The position numbers were made by a program, and so were the translations under genes. DNA of 64,000 bases, taken from the NCBI RefSeq assembly GCF_002813755.1, contig NZ_CP018061.1:2718001-2782000 (forward strand), read 5' to 3'. Shown piece by piece: positions 63,444-64,000 of this stretch (position 1 is the first letter of the stretch; every line of letters starts with the position of its first letter). The notes under the pieces were generated by a model that saw nothing but the letters and a program-made list of their open reading frames with translations, did not search any database and was not told where the DNA came from. The DNA comes from Enterococcus mundtii. GTDB lineage: Bacteria; Bacillota; Bacilli; Lactobacillales; Enterococcaceae.

Positions 63444-64000
63444 ATGCTCTCAAAACAAGATATGAGTAAGCGTGCACAGATGGGCTTTTTTGCTCTTGAA
63501 GACTTAGTTCCCCAAGACCATTTATTACGACAAATGGATCAGTTTATTGATTTTTCTTTTATTTACGATTTGGTAAAAGATAAATATGATGAAACCCAAG
63601 GACGGCCAAGCTTAGATCCCGTTCTTCTAATTAAATTACCGATGATTCAATATTTTTTTGGTATTAAAAGCATGAGACAAACCATCAAAGAAATTGAAGT
63701 GAACAACGCTTATCGATGGTTTTTGGGGTTAGGTTTAGAAGATGCAGTTCCTCATTTTTCTACATTTGGTAAAAACTATACGAGACGGTTCAAAGGAACC
63801 ACTACATTTGAACAAATCTTTTATGAGATTTTAGCACAATGTATGATGGAAGGAATCGTTGATACCTCTGAAGTTTTTATTGATGGGACGCATATTAAAG
63901 CACATGCGAATCGAAACAAGAAAGAATCCGTCGAAGTGATGGATCAAGCCTTCTTTTATACGGAAAAATTGACAAAAGAAATTGAAAAAGATCGAGAAAA
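63444..64000 (+). mobile_element. IS1182-family transposase, 5' part
   Basis: The frame from ATG 63444 (GGAGGTG ribosome site) is open to the window edge (185 codons). It shows the IS1182/DUF772 start QMGFFALEDLVPQDHLLRQMD, GRPSLDPVLLIKLPMIQYFFGIKSMRQT, then NNAYRWFLGLGL-D-VPHFSTF and FIDGTHIKAHANRNK with the first catalytic Asp. The remaining catalytic region and the right end lie outside the window. Confidence 0.92.

Overview
The window reads as chromosomal DNA of a low-GC Gram-positive coccus, most likely an Enterococcus. The evidence is a class A penicillin-binding protein of the streptococcal/enterococcal PBP2a type, an L-lysine-type MurE (DDPA motif), enterococcal-style PTS and CUT1 ABC loci, and CcpA-type cre sites. 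The species cannot be fixed from the sequence alone. No tRNA, rRNA or CRISPR array was seen.

1-17.8 kb is a pectin / rhamnogalacturonan utilisation locus. A leftward operon encodes ABC permease, DUF624 protein, solute-binding lipoprotein, GH105, GH28, alpha/beta esterase, CE8 pectin methylesterase, a small membrane protein and a GH43 enzyme cut by the window edge. The second permease is divergent. A membrane-bound AraC-type sensor-regulator follows, then uxaB-uxaA-uxaC and an SGNH rhamnogalacturonan acetylesterase. None of the glycan-degrading enzymes has a signal peptide, so the cell appears to import short oligosaccharides and finish them inside, giving 2-keto-3-deoxygluconate.

17.8-23.7 kb holds housekeeping and small genes: an intergenic palindromic repeat, an unknown 176-aa protein, a YheA-like protein, PBP2a, an RluA-family pseudouridine synthase, a frameshifted GyrI-like gene and a RelE/RelB-type toxin-antitoxin pair.

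23.7-40.6 kb looks like an N-glycan (mannose glycan) locus: ROK sugar kinase, GH38, GH125, a GntR-type regulator and GH92, then a YesM/YesN-like two-component system, a DUF624 protein and an ABC importer without ATPase. A perfect cre lies between GH125 and the regulator, and a near-perfect cre overlaps the importer's -10. Between GH92 and the two-component system lies a tandem duplication of about 485 bp. Each copy encodes a 33-aa Hol-Tox-like peptide on the minus strand and a convergent antisense RNA on the plus strand, with a covarying hairpin; this looks like a duplicated type I toxin-antitoxin.

41-53 kb contains a small ABC exporter, an RsuA-type pseudouridine synthase, a YtgP/MurJ-like flippase and MurE, surrounded by genes not recognised here. 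Three soluble basic proteins share a C-terminal tail ending SKER(R/G). Beyond murE, another family shares a C-terminal (A/P)PWI-G...WQ-Y module and is present as an intact gene, an internally duplicated gene and a decayed pseudogene. This is the most likely place for an undescribed system.

53-64 kb has a cyclase-family hydrolase, a cellobiose-type PTS operon (EIIB, PRD regulator, EIIA, membrane protein, EIIC) with a cre exactly between its -35 and -10, a 1261-aa secreted protein with 830-bp tandem repeats, and the 5' part of an IS1182-like transposase running off the right edge.
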